Assembly: GCA_964626015.1 (NCBI GenBank)
Contig: CAZVCC010000001.1
Coordinates: forward strand, 1 to 64,000
Direction: 5' to 3'
DNA from: CAIKZJ01 sp964626015
GTDB taxonomy: Bacteria; Bacteroidota; Ignavibacteria; Tepidaquicellales; Tepidaquicellaceae
DNA: 64,000 bases
Shown here: one piece after another, positions 1 through 9,395 of the stretch
How positions within the stretch are numbered: the stretch's first letter is position 1
Layout: every line of letters begins with the position of its first letter
Program-made: the position numbers and the translations under genes
The notes under the pieces: model-generated
Told to the model about the DNA's origin: nothing
The model's database searches: none
What the model saw: the letters and a program-made list of their open reading frames with translations, nothing else

Positions 1-131
1 TATAATTCTGCAAGGTTTTTATACAAAAATCGTATTTCCTTGCATAAAAATCAAGCACAAAATAAACATAAATATGTGTTATATCATATATTTATAGGGT
101 TTTTAAGGATGAACTATAATAATAAAATATT

Positions 132-1709
132 ATGGAAAAAAGATTAACAAGCGGTCAAACATCTGAATCTTTATTCATTGCAGGAAGAGAAAGGTTATTT
201 ATTTTGTTTATTGTAATTGCGACGGTGATGATGATTTGTTCACAGCCGGTGAAAGCACAGCCGCATTTTGAGTGGGTGAGGAATTATCCGATTATAGGCA
301 GAGCCGCTGCGATTGATTCTTCAGGATATGTTTATTTCGTAGGACGACAGACAGACGCAACACAAAAAATACTGAAGTATGATTCTCTCGGAACCCTTCT
401 GTGGACTAAAAATTTTAATGTTATAACCGGAAGTAATTACCTCGGAATTGCAGCTTATAAAAGCAAATATCTCTATATAACATACTCAAATCAGAATCAC
501 AGTTTAGGATTAACCAAATTTGATACAAGCGGATTACTGATGTGGTCAAAAAGTTTATCAGAATATTATCATGATCCATCTTGCCTAACACTTGATACAG
601 CGGGATATATATATGTGACGGGAAAAATATTTTATTACGCAGCTAATAGTTTTACAGTGAAATACAATCCCGCAGGAGATACATTGTGGAGAGCTATTTA
701 TTATCCGAGTACAAACGGGGGCGGGTATGAAGGGCTTTCTATATCGGTTGATAACCAAAAAAATGTTTTTATCACAGGAGGTGAGATCTACCAATCTATT
801 AATTCATACACAACCATTAAATACGACAGTCTTGGCAATAGGAAATGGGTATCGAAATACTACAGTCCATACTCCCCATATTCAACGGCAGGAGGGGTTA
901 GTGTAAAAGCCGATAATAAAGGCAACTGCTATGTTACGGGGTACATTACTTATGCAATTGTTAATGGCATAGCGAAACATACTCCGGCAACTATAAAATA
1001 CGGACCTAACGGAGACTCAATCTGGACAAGGTTATTCAATTTGCAAGATACAATAGATTTCGGCGCTGGGGAAGATATGGCACTTGACGATAACGATAAT
1101 ATATATATTCCTTGCAATTATACTATAAAATACGACAAAAACGGGAATCAGTTGTGGTATGCTAATAATAATCAGTTTATGTCAAAATCAGTAATTTTTG
1201 AAAATAATATATATGTCAGTGGTGGCTACTATGGTGGGCCATTGCAAATTACAAGAATAATAGGTTACAATAACTATAATGGAAGTCAGATATTCAATCA
1301 GCAATATTCCACATATATTTATCCGACTTCTCTTTTAACATTCGGCGGTGCATTATATTCTGCAATAAGCGCTAATGATTCGGCAATACTTATAAAATAT
1401 TCATCAAATGCGATTCATATAAATTCAGATGAGTCAAATATTAAAAAATTTAAATTAAATCAGAACTTCCCAAATCCTTTCAATTCAACGACAACAATAA
1501 AATATACTATTAATAAAAATAGTGATATAAAGATAAAAGTATTCGATATAAACGGAAGAGAAGTAAAAAGTATCATAAGTAATAAAAAGAGTCCTGGTGA
1601 TTACAAGGTTAAATTCGAAGGAAGCGGATTATCATCCGGAATATATTTTTATTCTCTATTTGCTGATGATATTTTAATAGATACGAAGAAACTCATTTTA
1701 ATTAAATAA
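132..1709 (+). CDS. T9SS-exported beta-propeller protein (SBBP-like repeats)
   Basis: The 525-residue protein has a hydrophobic signal segment at about residues 22-43, ending in an AQ cleavage-like site. The body consists of repeated strands of the type 'D..GY.Y..G' followed by 'T.KY...G...W', as in SBBP or lyase-like beta-propeller repeats. The last 85-90 residues hold a type A T9SS sorting domain, with FPNPFNST, then a KIKVFDINGREV strand, and ending in KLILIK. It should be secreted across the outer membrane and probably surface-anchored by PorU/PorV, which are encoded at 13.6-18.8 kb. No catalytic motif is visible, so its target is unknown. The first 20 residues before the hydrophobic stretch are long and polar, so the true start may be further downstream. 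Confidence 0.85.
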   Translation: MEKRLTSGQTSESLFIAGRERLFILFIVIATVMMICSQPVKAQPHFEWVRNYPIIGRAAAIDSSGYVYFVGRQTDATQKILKYDSLGTLLWTKNFNVITGSNYLGIAAYKSKYLYITYSNQNHSLGLTKFDTSGLLMWSKSLSEYYHDPSCLTLDTAGYIYVTGKIFYYAANSFTVKYNPAGDTLWRAIYYPSTNGGGYEGLSISVDNQKNVFITGGEIYQSINSYTTIKYDSLGNRKWVSKYYSPYSPYSTAGGVSVKADNKGNCYVTGYITYAIVNGIAKHTPATIKYGPNGDSIWTRLFNLQDTIDFGAGEDMALDDNDNIYIPCNYTIKYDKNGNQLWYANNNQFMSKSVIFENNIYVSGGYYGGPLQITRIIGYNNYNGSQIFNQQYSTYIYPTSLLTFGGALYSAISANDSAILIKYSSNAIHINSDESNIKKFKLNQNFPNPFNSTTTIKYTINKNSDIKIKVFDINGREVKSIISNKKSPGDYKVKFEGSGLSSGIYFYSLFADDILIDTKKLILIK

Positions 1710-1776
1710 CCGTCAACCTACATCAAGAGAGGAGGATAAACCGATGGACGGGTCGAAAATAAAAGAAGAGGGTGCG

Positions 1777-2502
1777 TTATTTTGCTAATCCTAAGGTTAC
1801 TGCTCCTACAGGAACTGAGGTTTCCTGTTTAAGGAGGCGGATTACTTCTTTTATAGTTGAGCCGGTTGTGAGGACGTCATCGACAACGAGGACGCCGCTA
1901 TTGAGTTCACTTATATTCAGTTTTGGGTTTAGGGCGAATGCATCCTGCACGTTTGCAATTCTTTTTTCGAATGAGAGTCCTGTTTGGGATTTTGTGTTTT
2001 TCACTCTTAAAATGTTTTCACTGAGTATTTTTAATGGAACAGCGTCTGCGATACCGTTGCAGATAAGCAGGCTTTGATTGTAGCCGCGTTCGCGCTGTTT
2101 GCCTGAGTAAAGCGGGACGGGCAAGATGAACTGATACTCTTTCAGTTTTTCAGAGTAATGGTGTTTTAATTCAGTGCCAATTATTTTTCCAAGAAATGCA
2201 CCTATTTTCGAGAAACCCCTGTATTTAAGATAATGGATTAATGACTGAATACCGTTATCTTGCCTGAACGCATATCTTGAATAGAAAAAGTCTGCATTAA
2301 TCTTTGAACGGATGAAAGAGAACTCATCGTCTTTTATCAATTCTAATGACTGAAGGACTTTATCGAGGACGAAATCATTAGAGTTATCCTCGGGGATACG
2401 TTCATCGGAAATGATACATATTTTCGGGTATAAAAAATCCACAACGTCATTGAAGAGCGTTGCGGATTTATTATGAATAATATCTTTAGATTTATTCGAC
2501 AA
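1777..2502 (-). CDS. ComF-family amidophosphoribosyltransferase-like protein
   Basis: The type I phosphoribosyltransferase PRPP loop is clear near the C-terminus (VLVVDDVLTTGST). It is preceded by the family segment FILPVPLYSGKQRERGYNQS. ComF proteins act in DNA uptake or replication-linked processes; the exact reaction is unknown. The frame is open up to 2619, but that stretch overlaps the conserved end of ettA. I prefer the TTG at 2502, which overlaps the ettA stop region by a few codons and gives about 241 residues, the usual ComF length; an ATG at 2565 is the alternative. The N-terminal zinc finger typical of ComF (CPxC...CxxC) is reduced to CIISD, so zinc binding is probably lost. It lies directly downstream of ettA and is likely co-transcribed. 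Confidence 0.85.
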   Translation of the reverse strand: MSNKSKDIIHNKSATLFNDVVDFLYPKICIISDERIPEDNSNDFVLDKVLQSLELIKDDEFSFIRSKINADFFYSRYAFRQDNGIQSLIHYLKYRGFSKIGAFLGKIIGTELKHHYSEKLKEYQFILPVPLYSGKQRERGYNQSLLICNGIADAVPLKILSENILRVKNTKSQTGLSFEKRIANVQDAFALNPKLNISELNSGVLVVDDVLTTGSTIKEVIRLLKQETSVPVGAVTLGLAK

Positions 2503-4165
2503 GTTTCTTGTACTTGAATTTTTTAGGAGAAAGATCGCCGAGTCTTTTCTTTTTATTTTCTTCATATTCAGAATAACCGCCTTCGAAGAAATACACCTGA
2601 GATTCACCTTCGAAAGCAAGTATGTGAGTAGCTATTCTATCGAGGAACCACCTATCATGTGAGATAACGACGGCGCATCCAGCAAAGTCTTCAAGACCTT
2701 CTTCAAGAGCACGCAGAGTGTTTACGTCGATATCGTTAGAAGGTTCGTCGAGAAGAAGAACGTTTGCCTGAGACTTCAGAGTAAGAGCGAGATGGAGTCT
2801 GTTGCGTTCACCACCTGATAGATTTTTAACGAGTTTTTCCTGATCAGCACCTGTGAAATTAAATCTGCCAACGTATGCACGGGAATTATACTGCTTGCCA
2901 CTAAGTTCGATGGTTTCAGCACCTTCCGAAATAGCTTTCCAGACAGTATCTTCGGGGTCGAGGTTAACGTGGCTTTGGTCAACATAGCCAACGGTAACAG
3001 TATCACCGACATCAAAATTACCTGCATCGGGTTTTTCGGTACCGAGAATCATTCTGAACAGAGTGGTTTTACCGGCACCGTTTGGACCGATGACACCTAC
3101 GATACCAGCAGGGGGCAAAGAGAAATTCAGGTTTTCGTAGAGGAGATTATTGCCGTAAGCTTTTTTCACATTAACGGCATCAATAACTTTATTACCGAGT
3201 CTTGGTCCGTTAGGGATATAAATTTCGAGTCTTTCTTCTTTTTGTTTAGTATCTTCATTTAGGAGTTTATCGTAAGCCTGCAGACGTGCTTTAGACTTTG
3301 CGTGACGGGCTTTAGGTGACATACGCACCCATTCAAGTTCGCGTTCGAGAGTTTTACGTCTTTTACTTTCGGACTTTTGTTCCATTTCGAGACGTTTAGC
3401 TTTCTGGTCGAGCCAGGAAGAATAATTACCTTCCCAGGGAATACCTTCGCCGCGGTCGAGTTCAAGAATCCATCCTGCAACATTATCGAGGAAGTAGCGG
3501 TCGTGAGTAACGGCAATAACGGTACCTTTATACTTCTGGAGATGAAGTTCAAGCCACTGAACCGATTCGGCATCGAGGTGGTTTGTTGGCTCATCGAGAA
3601 GGAGAATATCGGGTTCCATAAGAAGCAGTCTGCAGAGAGCGACGCGTCTTCTTTCGCCGCCACTTAGATTTTCGATGAGAGAGTCTTCATCGGGGCATTG
3701 CAGAGCATCCATAGCACGGGACAGCTTTGCTTCGAGCTCCCATCCGTTTTTATGTTCAATAAGTTCAGTTAACTCTCCCTGACGTTCGATAAGTTTTGTC
3801 ATTTCATCGTCGGACATAGGTTCGGCAAATTTATTATTGACTTCTTCATATTCTTTGAGAATATCAACAATTTCCTGAACGCCTTCCTGAACTATTTCTT
3901 TGACTGTTTTAGAGTTATCGAGTTCGGGTTCCTGCGGAAGGAAACCGATGGAATATTCTTTCGTGAAATGGACTTCTCCTTCAAAGCTTTGTTCAATACC
4001 AGCGATGATTTTAAGCAGAGTTGATTTACCGGAGCCGTTGAGACCAATGACACCGATTTTAGCACCATAGAAGAATGAGAGATAGATATTTTTTAAGACG
4101 GTTTTATGAGGAGGGAAAGTTTTAGAAACTCCCACCATAGAGAAGATTATTTTATTATCGGACAT
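2492..4165 (-). CDS. ettA: Energy-dependent translational throttle protein EttA (ABC-F ATPase)
   Basis: This 557-residue soluble protein has two ABC ATPase domains and no membrane domain. The first has Walker A GLNGSGKST, signature LSGGERRR and Walker B LLLDEPTNHLD. The second has GPNGAGKTT, LSGGERNR and LLLDEPSNDID. The linker contains the ARHAKSKARL element typical of EttA, and the arm region follows the first Walker A. EttA binds the ribosomal E site and gates entry into elongation according to ATP/ADP ratio. Length and motif order match the family closely. The comF-like gene follows with a small overlap; the MerR gene lies upstream on the same strand. Confidence 0.96.
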   Translation of the reverse strand: MSDNKIIFSMVGVSKTFPPHKTVLKNIYLSFFYGAKIGVIGLNGSGKSTLLKIIAGIEQSFEGEVHFTKEYSIGFLPQEPELDNSKTVKEIVQEGVQEIVDILKEYEEVNNKFAEPMSDDEMTKLIERQGELTELIEHKNGWELEAKLSRAMDALQCPDEDSLIENLSGGERRRVALCRLLLMEPDILLLDEPTNHLDAESVQWLELHLQKYKGTVIAVTHDRYFLDNVAGWILELDRGEGIPWEGNYSSWLDQKAKRLEMEQKSESKRRKTLERELEWVRMSPKARHAKSKARLQAYDKLLNEDTKQKEERLEIYIPNGPRLGNKVIDAVNVKKAYGNNLLYENLNFSLPPAGIVGVIGPNGAGKTTLFRMILGTEKPDAGNFDVGDTVTVGYVDQSHVNLDPEDTVWKAISEGAETIELSGKQYNSRAYVGRFNFTGADQEKLVKNLSGGERNRLHLALTLKSQANVLLLDEPSNDIDVNTLRALEEGLEDFAGCAVVISHDRWFLDRIATHILAFEGESQVYFFEGGYSEYEENKKKRLGDLSPKKFKYKKLVE

Positions 4166-4258
4166 ATAAGTAAAAAGTTTGAATTAGTTTTAAAGATAAC
4201 AAAAGAAGATAAATATAGAATAAAAAGATCTAAAAAATAATACGGAAAAGAAATGAGT

Positions 4259-4714
4259 TTAATCTAAATCGTCTAAAAGTCCTTTCAAGAAATTTCTGAG
4301 TTCGAAAAGGTCTTTTTTAAGTGCTTTACCTGAAGCGGAATCATTATCATCATTATCAACGGATTCATTACTGAACAGGCTTAATTCTCTGGAGTGATTA
4401 CTCACGAAAGGCTGGGGTTTACTTTTTGGCTGAGTATCAGAGAGTTTAGGAGCAACCTTTGCAGAGGTTGATTCTTCCTTAAAGTTATAGTTCTTTAACA
4501 GTTTCTTCGCGCCTTCGATAGTATATTTTTCTTCTTTTAAGAGTCTTTTAATGTAGAGAATTAACTTTATATCTTTATTAGTATAAATGCGATTCCCCGC
4601 GAGATTCTTAGCCGGTTTTAAAAGCTCAAATTCGGTTTCCCAATACCTCAAAACATACTGTTCCAGGTCAGTAATTTTACCAACTTCACTGATGGAATAG
4701 TAAAGTTTTTTCAT
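4259..4714 (-). CDS. MerR-family transcriptional regulator
   Basis: The N-terminal winged helix-turn-helix reads YSISEVGKITDLEQYVLRYWE, followed by the MerR wing (NRIYTNKDI) and a helix with the EGAKKLL signature. The rest is a polar, low-complexity linker with a short C-terminal helix (about the last 20 residues). There is no recognisable ligand-binding domain and no cysteine pattern for metal sensing. The frame is open to 4753, but the ATG at 4714 gives the usual MerR beginning (MKKLYYSI), so I use it. It lies upstream of ettA and divergent from the amidohydrolase gene at 4934; its target genes cannot be read from the sequence. Confidence 0.88.
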   Translation of the reverse strand: MKKLYYSISEVGKITDLEQYVLRYWETEFELLKPAKNLAGNRIYTNKDIKLILYIKRLLKEEKYTIEGAKKLLKNYNFKEESTSAKVAPKLSDTQPKSKPQPFVSNHSRELSLFSNESVDNDDNDSASGKALKKDLFELRNFLKGLLDDLD

Positions 4715-4933
4715 AGTGAACTTATCTTTCATTGATAGATTACTTTGCTTCATATACGTAAGATATTAACAAATTACAAATAAAGCAATACCACTTTAAG
4801 TATTACTTCCGAAATAAGGGCTATTTACCATATAAACAGTAAAATATAGAAAAGATTTAAATTGCATTTTAAAAGAAAGCAGTATTTATTATGTTAATAG
4901 GATAAACAAAGAATATAAATAAATCAAATTATT

Positions 4934-6592
4934 ATGAGATACATAAAATCTATATTAATATTATTAACAGTAGTGTTGTTTACTTCCTGTTCTCAATCAC
5001 CTACAACGGTGTTTTATAACGGGAAAATATACTCACTTGATAACAATAATTCCCAGTTTGAAGCAATGGCCGTAAGAGAGGGAAAGATAGTAGAGACCGG
5101 AACGAATGATGATATAAAAGACAAATATAAATCAGGAGAATCCATAGATCTTGGCGGTAAGACAGTATTACCGGGTTTTATTGATATGGAGGGTTCAATA
5201 GTTGAGTTTGCGAAGAATCTTGGATTCATAAACTTTTCTATTGCGAAATCGATAGCAGAAGTACAAAAGATAGTAGAAGAGAATGCTAAGATAAGAAACG
5301 ATGGAAGCTGGATAGTAGGTTATGGTTTGAATGAATTAAATTTTTCTGAAGAGGATTTATTATCTATTGATAAAAGTATACTTGACAAAGCAGCACCTAA
5401 CCACCATGTATACATAGTAAATATAACGGGTGATATGGTTTGGGCTAACAGCAAACTTTTGCAATTTCTACAGATAACAAATTTAACACCAAATCCGAAA
5501 GACGGTGAGATAGAGAAGAATGAAAAGGGCGAGATAACAGGATTACTTTTTGATTCTGCGGTTAATATAGTAAAGGAAAAGTCGCCGGAAATATCAAAAG
5601 ATGACCTCAGCAATTTACTGCAGGCAGCTACAAAGGAAGTAACAAAATACGGTATAACAGAAATACATGACAGAACGATAAACAGCGGCTCGATTGACAT
5701 ATTCAGACAGTTAATTGACAGCAATAAATTTTATGTAAAAATTTATGGTGTATTAAGTGTAGGCGATGAGACATTTGAGGAGTATTTAAAGAGGGGAATC
5801 CTGGTTGATTATAAGGATATGCTAACAGTACGATCAGTCTCTATTGATTATGACGGTGCTTTAAACCTACAGGCAGCGTCAATGAAAGATTCCTACAAAC
5901 AGGAAATCAGAAGCACATTCCAGTATGCCACAGATGAAGAGGTAGAGAGCAATTTCCGCAAGGCGATAGAGAAGGAGTTCCAGTTTTGCATTAAGACTGT
6001 CGGGGACAAGGCAGTTCATAATAACCTGAATATAATAGAAAAAGTACTTAATGAGAAAAAACCGAAAGATACAAGGACTATACTTGAATACGCAGAATTT
6101 ATACAGCCGTCAGATATAAGCAGGTTTGGAACTCTTGATGTAATACCATCAATAAGACCGGAAGTAACGATAGACAACCTTGTAACGATAGGAGAATATC
6201 TGCCAGAATCGAATGCTAACAATCTTGGATTGTGGAATTCTTTGCTGCAAAGTTCTAAATACATAACGGCGGGAACTAATTTTCCTTACAGTGCATATAT
6301 AAGTCCGATTGCGCTAATACATTTACTTGTGAACAGGCAGCCGCTTGATACAACATTAAGCAGCATACCAAATATGAATCAGAAACTTTCCGTGCTTGAA
6401 GCTGTTAAGGCTTTCACTGTTTATGCAGCTTACGCAGGATTTGAAGAAAAGACTAAAGGTACATTACAAAAGGAAAGGTATGCAGATTTTGTGGTGCTGT
6501 CTGAAGATATATTTTCTATAGACCCGAAAAAGATAAAAGACATACAAGTACTAAGAACTGTTATAAACGGAAAAACAGTTTTCAGCAAATAA
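4934..6592 (+). CDS. Amidohydrolase-fold lipoprotein (YtcJ-like), apparently metal-site dead
   Basis: A lipoprotein signal ends at Cys19 (LFTSCS). The rest aligns along its whole length with YtcJ-type amidohydrolases: NGKIYSLD near the start, LPGFID at 79-84, DGAL at 307-310, VGDKAV at 356-361 and the ADFVVLSEDIF end segment. Every expected metal or catalytic position is replaced. HxH after GFID is E86-G87-S88, the lysine before DG is S303, the HAIGD histidine is K354, the EHA histidine is Y386 and the GSD aspartate is N449. The reading frame is intact, so this looks like a conserved non-catalytic relative rather than a decayed gene. It begins an operon with prmC two bases downstream. Confidence 0.88.
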   Translation: MRYIKSILILLTVVLFTSCSQSPTTVFYNGKIYSLDNNNSQFEAMAVREGKIVETGTNDDIKDKYKSGESIDLGGKTVLPGFIDMEGSIVEFAKNLGFINFSIAKSIAEVQKIVEENAKIRNDGSWIVGYGLNELNFSEEDLLSIDKSILDKAAPNHHVYIVNITGDMVWANSKLLQFLQITNLTPNPKDGEIEKNEKGEITGLLFDSAVNIVKEKSPEISKDDLSNLLQAATKEVTKYGITEIHDRTINSGSIDIFRQLIDSNKFYVKIYGVLSVGDETFEEYLKRGILVDYKDMLTVRSVSIDYDGALNLQAASMKDSYKQEIRSTFQYATDEEVESNFRKAIEKEFQFCIKTVGDKAVHNNLNIIEKVLNEKKPKDTRTILEYAEFIQPSDISRFGTLDVIPSIRPEVTIDNLVTIGEYLPESNANNLGLWNSLLQSSKYITAGTNFPYSAYISPIALIHLLVNRQPLDTTLSSIPNMNQKLSVLEAVKAFTVYAAYAGFEEKTKGTLQKERYADFVVLSEDIFSIDPKKIKDIQVLRTVINGKTVFSK

Positions 6593-6593
6593 A

Positions 6594-7466
6594 ATGTCTG
6601 AACCAAAGCTAGAATCATTGCTTGAGATACTAAATTATTCAGCAAGTTATTTAAAGGAAAAGAATATAGAAAGTCCGAGGCTGAATGCGGAACTGATGAT
6701 AGCGGATATAATGAATTGCAAAAGACTGCAACTTTATCTTGATTTTGAGAAACCACTAACAAGGGAAGAAAAGGAAAAGCTTAAAGGGTATTTAAGACGC
6801 AGAGCGAACAGGGAACCTCTTCAATATATATTAGGAAAAACAAATTTCTTTGGGTATGAAATATTATTAAATAAATACGTACTTATCCCGAGACAGGAGA
6901 CAGAAATACTTGTTGAAAAAATACTTACTGATATTTATTCATCGAGCAAAACAAAAGTGAATATCTTTGAAATAGGTGTTGGTTCGGGATGTATAGCAGT
7001 TGCAATACTGTCGGAACTTAAAAAGAAAGGAATAGAGTGCGTTTACCACGGGATAGACATATCAGAAGATGTAATCTCTATGGCTAAGAAGAATCTTGAT
7101 TTAAATAATCTTAAGAACTACAGGTTAGAGATTAAGGATTTTTCAGATGAGGATTTTGAAATTAATGAGGATTACGATTACGTTGTATCAAATCCACCTT
7201 ATGTACCGATTGATGAGTATAAGAAACTAATGCCCGAAGTGAACAAGAATGAGCCTGATTATGCCGTGACTGATTTTGGAGACGGGACAAAATTCTACAG
7301 AAAGATATTTAAAATGTATAAGTTTAGAAGGTCAAATTACTTTCTGGAAATTGCATTTGATTCAAAGGATAAACTTGAAAAAATATTATCAGAGGAACGA
7401 ATTTACAATTATAATTTCGAGAAAGATTACAGTAATAATAACAGAGTATTGATAATACGAGAATGA
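6594..7466 (+). CDS. prmC: Release factor glutamine methyltransferase PrmC
   Basis: PrmC (HemK) N5-methylates the glutamine of the GGQ motif in peptide chain release factors, using S-adenosylmethionine. The protein has the family's N-terminal helical domain, the PRQETEILVE segment, a SAM-binding motif I (FEIGVGSGCIAVA) and the catalytic NPPYVP. At 290 residues its length is normal. It starts two bases after the upstream amidohydrolase gene and overlaps dtd by four bases (ATGA), which indicates translational coupling in one operon. Confidence 0.95.
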   Translation: MSEPKLESLLEILNYSASYLKEKNIESPRLNAELMIADIMNCKRLQLYLDFEKPLTREEKEKLKGYLRRRANREPLQYILGKTNFFGYEILLNKYVLIPRQETEILVEKILTDIYSSSKTKVNIFEIGVGSGCIAVAILSELKKKGIECVYHGIDISEDVISMAKKNLDLNNLKNYRLEIKDFSDEDFEINEDYDYVVSNPPYVPIDEYKKLMPEVNKNEPDYAVTDFGDGTKFYRKIFKMYKFRRSNYFLEIAFDSKDKLEKILSEERIYNYNFEKDYSNNNRVLIIRE

Positions 7467-7909
7467 TAGCAGTAGTACAAAGATGCATTGAATCTTCAGT
7501 TGAAATTGAAGGTAAAGAGTATAACAGAATAGGAAAAGGTCTGATGGTGCTGCTTGGAATCAGAAAAGGGGATACGGACTTAAATATTCAAAAGCTATCA
7601 CAGAAAATACTTGATTTAAGAATATTTGATGATGAGAAAGGAGTAATGAATTTAAGCATAAAGGATACAGGTGGTGAACTACTTATAATATCGCAATTTA
7701 CGCTATGTGCGGACAATAATAAAAGCGGAAACAGGCCGAGCTACATAATGGCAGAGGTTCCTGAAAAATCAAAACCGATGTACGAAAAATTCTTAAAAAA
7801 CATTAGCAGGCAATATGATTCAGAGAAGGTCAAGGGAGGTATATTCGGTGCTGATATGAAAGTAAAATTAATTAATGACGGTCCTGTAACGATAATTCTG
7901 GAAAGATGA
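7463..7909 (+). CDS. dtd: D-aminoacyl-tRNA deacylase
   Basis: This 148-residue protein matches DTD from end to end: MIAVVQRC at the N-terminus, the catalytic SQFTL motif, a NRPSY segment, and the C-terminal DGPVTI motif that forms the chiral-proofreading Gly-cisPro (GP) loop. It removes D-amino acids (and glycine) mischarged on tRNA. It overlaps both neighbours by four bases, at the prmC stop and at the start of the DUF2520 gene. Confidence 0.96.
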   Translation: MIAVVQRCIESSVEIEGKEYNRIGKGLMVLLGIRKGDTDLNIQKLSQKILDLRIFDDEKGVMNLSIKDTGGELLIISQFTLCADNNKSGNRPSYIMAEVPEKSKPMYEKFLKNISRQYDSEKVKGGIFGADMKVKLINDGPVTIILER

Positions 7910-8763
7910 GAATAACAATAATTGGGGCAGGGAGAGTAGGATCTGCATTTGCGATAGAGTTATTTAATAGCAAGAACAAAATTCAAGCCATAGTAGATAA
8001 GTCAAAAGCAAATGCGAGAAGATTAGCAAAATTGGTTGCTTGCAAAACATCTACTAACGAGTTAACGCAGGAAATAGCAGATAATTCGGATATAATACTA
8101 CTCGCAATTAAGGATGACGATTTATTGATGTACTACAGAGAAGTGAAACACATTGATTTCAAGGGAAGAGTTTTAGCCCATACGAGCGGAGTATTAACGT
8201 CTGAGTTATTTACAAAATATAACGTTTACAAAACAGATTGCACATCGTTTCATCCTGCTCAGACATTTCCAAAAGTATCCAAAAGAAATAATCATTATCT
8301 AAAAGGAATATATTTTGGTATTGAAGGGGGTAAGAGAGCATTAAGAATATTAAAAGATTTAACAAAAAAGCTCGGCTCGCATTATCTAATATTGAACAAA
8401 AATGATAAATCCATGTACCATCTTGGATGTGTAATCTCATCAAACTTTTTGATAGTGAATTATTATATACTTAAAGAATTATCGAGTGCATTAGGGATAA
8501 GCGAGAAAAATTTTTTTAATGTATTAAAGCCGTTGTTATTAAGAACAGTGCAGAACCTTCACGAGCAAGGAGTATTAGGAAGTTTAACAGGACCAATAGT
8601 AAGGGGGGACATAAGAACGATTAAGGCGCATTTGGAGTTATTGCATAGAAAATATCCAAAATTTGTGGAATATTACAGGACATCGAGTAAAATACTAACT
8701 GAGGTGTCAAAGAAACAAAACAAGAATTTTAATAATAAGTTGTTTTCGGAAATATTAAATTAA
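7906..8763 (+). CDS. Rossmann-fold DUF2520 protein
   Basis: An N-terminal NAD(P)-binding Rossmann motif (GAGRVGSAFAIEL) and an SFHPAQTFP segment followed by an all-helical C-terminal half match the Rossmann-like/DUF2520 family, related to pyrroline-5-carboxylate reductase and 6-phosphogluconate dehydrogenase folds. The substrate is not known. At 285 residues its length is normal. It overlaps dtd by four bases, and its TAA stop shares a base with the ATG of the following gene (TAATG), so it belongs to the same operon. Confidence 0.88.
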   Translation: MRITIIGAGRVGSAFAIELFNSKNKIQAIVDKSKANARRLAKLVACKTSTNELTQEIADNSDIILLAIKDDDLLMYYREVKHIDFKGRVLAHTSGVLTSELFTKYNVYKTDCTSFHPAQTFPKVSKRNNHYLKGIYFGIEGGKRALRILKDLTKKLGSHYLILNKNDKSMYHLGCVISSNFLIVNYYILKELSSALGISEKNFFNVLKPLLLRTVQNLHEQGVLGSLTGPIVRGDIRTIKAHLELLHRKYPKFVEYYRTSSKILTEVSKKQNKNFNNKLFSEILN

Positions 8764-9395
8764 TGAAAAAGTTAATTTTACTATATATAATATTTTTTGT
8801 ATATTCTGCTCTATATTCTCAGGATGAACGAGGAGAGCAGAAGATAGACACTACCAGCAAGAATAAAGTATACGTATCATCGAGTGCAAAGCCGTCGGGT
8901 ATTTTTATAGCCCCTACATTGGGATTTGATTTTCCATTAGATGAATTTGCTAGTAATTCGAAGTATTCAATATCATACGGGGCGAAACTTGAATTCGCGT
9001 CGCTTTCAATTTATCCTATTGTTATATTCGGTCAATTCCAGTTTCAGAATCATCCTGGCAGTGATGCATTTAAAACCGAGAATTTATTAAATTCTTCAGA
9101 AACAAAGGTAACATCATTTGGAGGGGGCATTTATGTACTTCTTAATAAATACCTAAAATCAAATTTTACTATGCCATTTCTTGTTGTAGACGTAAAACTA
9201 TATAACGTTAAAAGAACTATTTCACCTGAAAAGGAAATAGAAGGTATAAAGTTGACAGATTCAAAAGTGGTATTTTCAGCAGGATTAGGTTTTACACTTT
9301 ATATTTTCGATATTATAACAGCTTATAATTTTGCCAAAGAATACTCTTCATTATCAGTAAAAACACAATTTAGAATACCAGTGATAAAATTTTAA
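8763..9395 (+). CDS. Predicted outer-membrane beta-barrel protein
   Basis: The 210-residue protein has a signal peptide at about residues 1-19 (ending YSAL-YSQ), then alternating hydrophobic/polar strands and an aromatic-rich C-terminal strand ending in F (RIPVIKF), typical of small outer-membrane barrels. I do not recognise a named family. It is translationally coupled to the DUF2520 gene and ends the operon, converging on the glycosyltransferase gene with a four-base overlap of the two 3' ends. Confidence 0.7.
   Translation: MKKLILLYIIFFVYSALYSQDERGEQKIDTTSKNKVYVSSSAKPSGIFIAPTLGFDFPLDEFASNSKYSISYGAKLEFASLSIYPIVIFGQFQFQNHPGSDAFKTENLLNSSETKVTSFGGGIYVLLNKYLKSNFTMPFLVVDVKLYNVKRTISPEKEIEGIKLTDSKVVFSAGLGFTLYIFDIITAYNFAKEYSSLSVKTQFRIPVIKF

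Noticed and set aside
1744..1788. A 14-codon ORF after a strong GGAGGA ribosome-binding-like site between the first gene and the comF-like gene
   Set aside because: It is too short, overlaps the convergent comF-like 3' end and resembles nothing; the purine-rich stretch may be chance.
2969..3667. Rightward open frames opposite ettA
   Set aside because: They are antisense shadows of a strongly conserved gene, with no ribosome binding sites or domain similarity.
4934..6592. Calling the amidohydrolase a working imidazolonepropionase/YtcJ-type enzyme
   Set aside because: All metal-binding positions are substituted, so a hydrolase activity should not be assigned.
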